From Kutzneria sp035492655 (lineage in GTDB: Bacteria > Actinomycetota > Actinomycetes > Mycobacteriales > Pseudonocardiaceae), in NCBI GenBank assembly GCA_035492655.1, contig DATJJB010000274.1, positions 1 to 5,588 on the forward strand: 5,588 bases of DNA. Reading direction: 5' to 3'. Positions 5,512 through 5,588 of the stretch are shown here, piece by piece. Position 1 is the stretch's first letter. The number at the start of each line of letters is the position of its first letter. The position numbers and the translations under genes were made by a program. The notes beneath the pieces were generated by a model. The model saw only the letters and a program-made list of their open reading frames with translations, searched no databases and was not told the origin of the DNA.

Positions 5512-5588
5512 GGACGCCGGGGGAGGTTCCCGCACGGCAACCGTGCCCTCCCTGGAGACACGCGCCCCGGAGACGACAGCGATGCGCA
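5486..5588 (+). CDS. Start of an unidentified gene, cut by the window end
   Basis: An ATG at 5486 opens a frame that stays open to the window edge (34 codons), beginning MSEPTPVPEDAGGGSRTATV. It is preceded by AAGG at 5476-5479 with a 6-nt spacer and would overlap the xerC 3' end by 26 nt. The visible part is Pro/Thr/Glu/Ala-rich and looks disordered, so no family can be named. A second in-frame ATG at 5582 has its own GGAG (5569-5572, 9-nt spacer) and could be the true start; a 5582 start would leave 5512-5581 as an intergenic leader with a hairpin. G/C at third positions in this stretch is about 75% by my count (24 of 32 codons), which is compatible with coding but not decisive. In related actinomycetes genes such as a WhiG/FliA-type sigma factor or an M23 peptidase can lie between xerC and rpsB; this is context only. 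Confidence 0.5.
   Translation, partial: MSEPTPVPEDAGGGSRTATVPSLETRAPETTAMR
5521..5552 (+). other. Two-tier hairpin just after the xerC stop
   Basis: GGGAGG (5521-5526) pairs with CCTCCC (5547-5552). Inside it GCACGG (5532-5537) pairs with CCGTGC (5541-5546) around the loop CAA, leaving a one-sided 5-nt bulge TTCCC (5527-5531). It starts 10 nt after the xerC stop and ends 29 nt before the ATG at 5582. There is no T run, so it may be a weak G/C-only terminator, an attenuator, a 5' leader structure of the next gene, or chance pairing in GC-rich DNA. Confidence 0.35.

Overview
The window is high-GC, gene-dense chromosomal DNA from an actinomycete. The evidence is strong G/C preference at third codon positions, a DUF2469 protein (a family essentially confined to Actinobacteria) directly behind RNase HII, and the order rnhB – DUF2469 – yraN – comM – dprA – xerC. 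Mycobacterium tuberculosis has the same backbone (Rv2902c, Rv2901c, Rv2898c, Rv2897c, Rv2896c, Rv2894c), with fdhF/fdhD and viuB inserted; those are absent here. A Pseudonocardiales- or Mycobacteriales-like source is likely, but the genus cannot be fixed from the sequence alone.

Region 1 (1-1013) holds the 3' part of rnhB, cut by the window edge, and a DUF2469 gene joined to it by a 4-nt ATGA overlap. A strong intrinsic terminator with a UACG tetraloop (1025-1058) closes this unit. Region 2 (1059-1231) is a non-coding gap with a near-perfect 27-nt palindrome made of two inverted matches to the actinobacterial DnaA box (TTGTCCACA). Region 3 (1232-4244) is a tightly packed cassette of yraN, comM and dprA with a 1-nt and a 4-nt overlap, so the three are very probably co-transcribed and translationally coupled. 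Region 4 (4245-4428) is a short non-coding gap with no convincing signal. Region 5 (4429-5588) holds xerC, complete and with all six catalytic residues, and the beginning of an unidentified gene whose start is ambiguous (5486 or 5582).

The common theme is nucleic-acid maintenance: RNA removal from DNA (RNase HII), a putative PD-(D/E)XK nuclease (YraN), a branch-migration AAA+ ATPase (ComM), a RecA-loading single-strand DNA protein (DprA) and chromosome-dimer resolution (XerC). I see no mobile element, CRISPR array, tRNA or rRNA, and no clearly new system. The items most worth a second look are the paired DnaA-box palindrome upstream of yraN-comM-dprA, the acidic insert in XerC, and the unsettled start and hairpin at the xerC 3' end.
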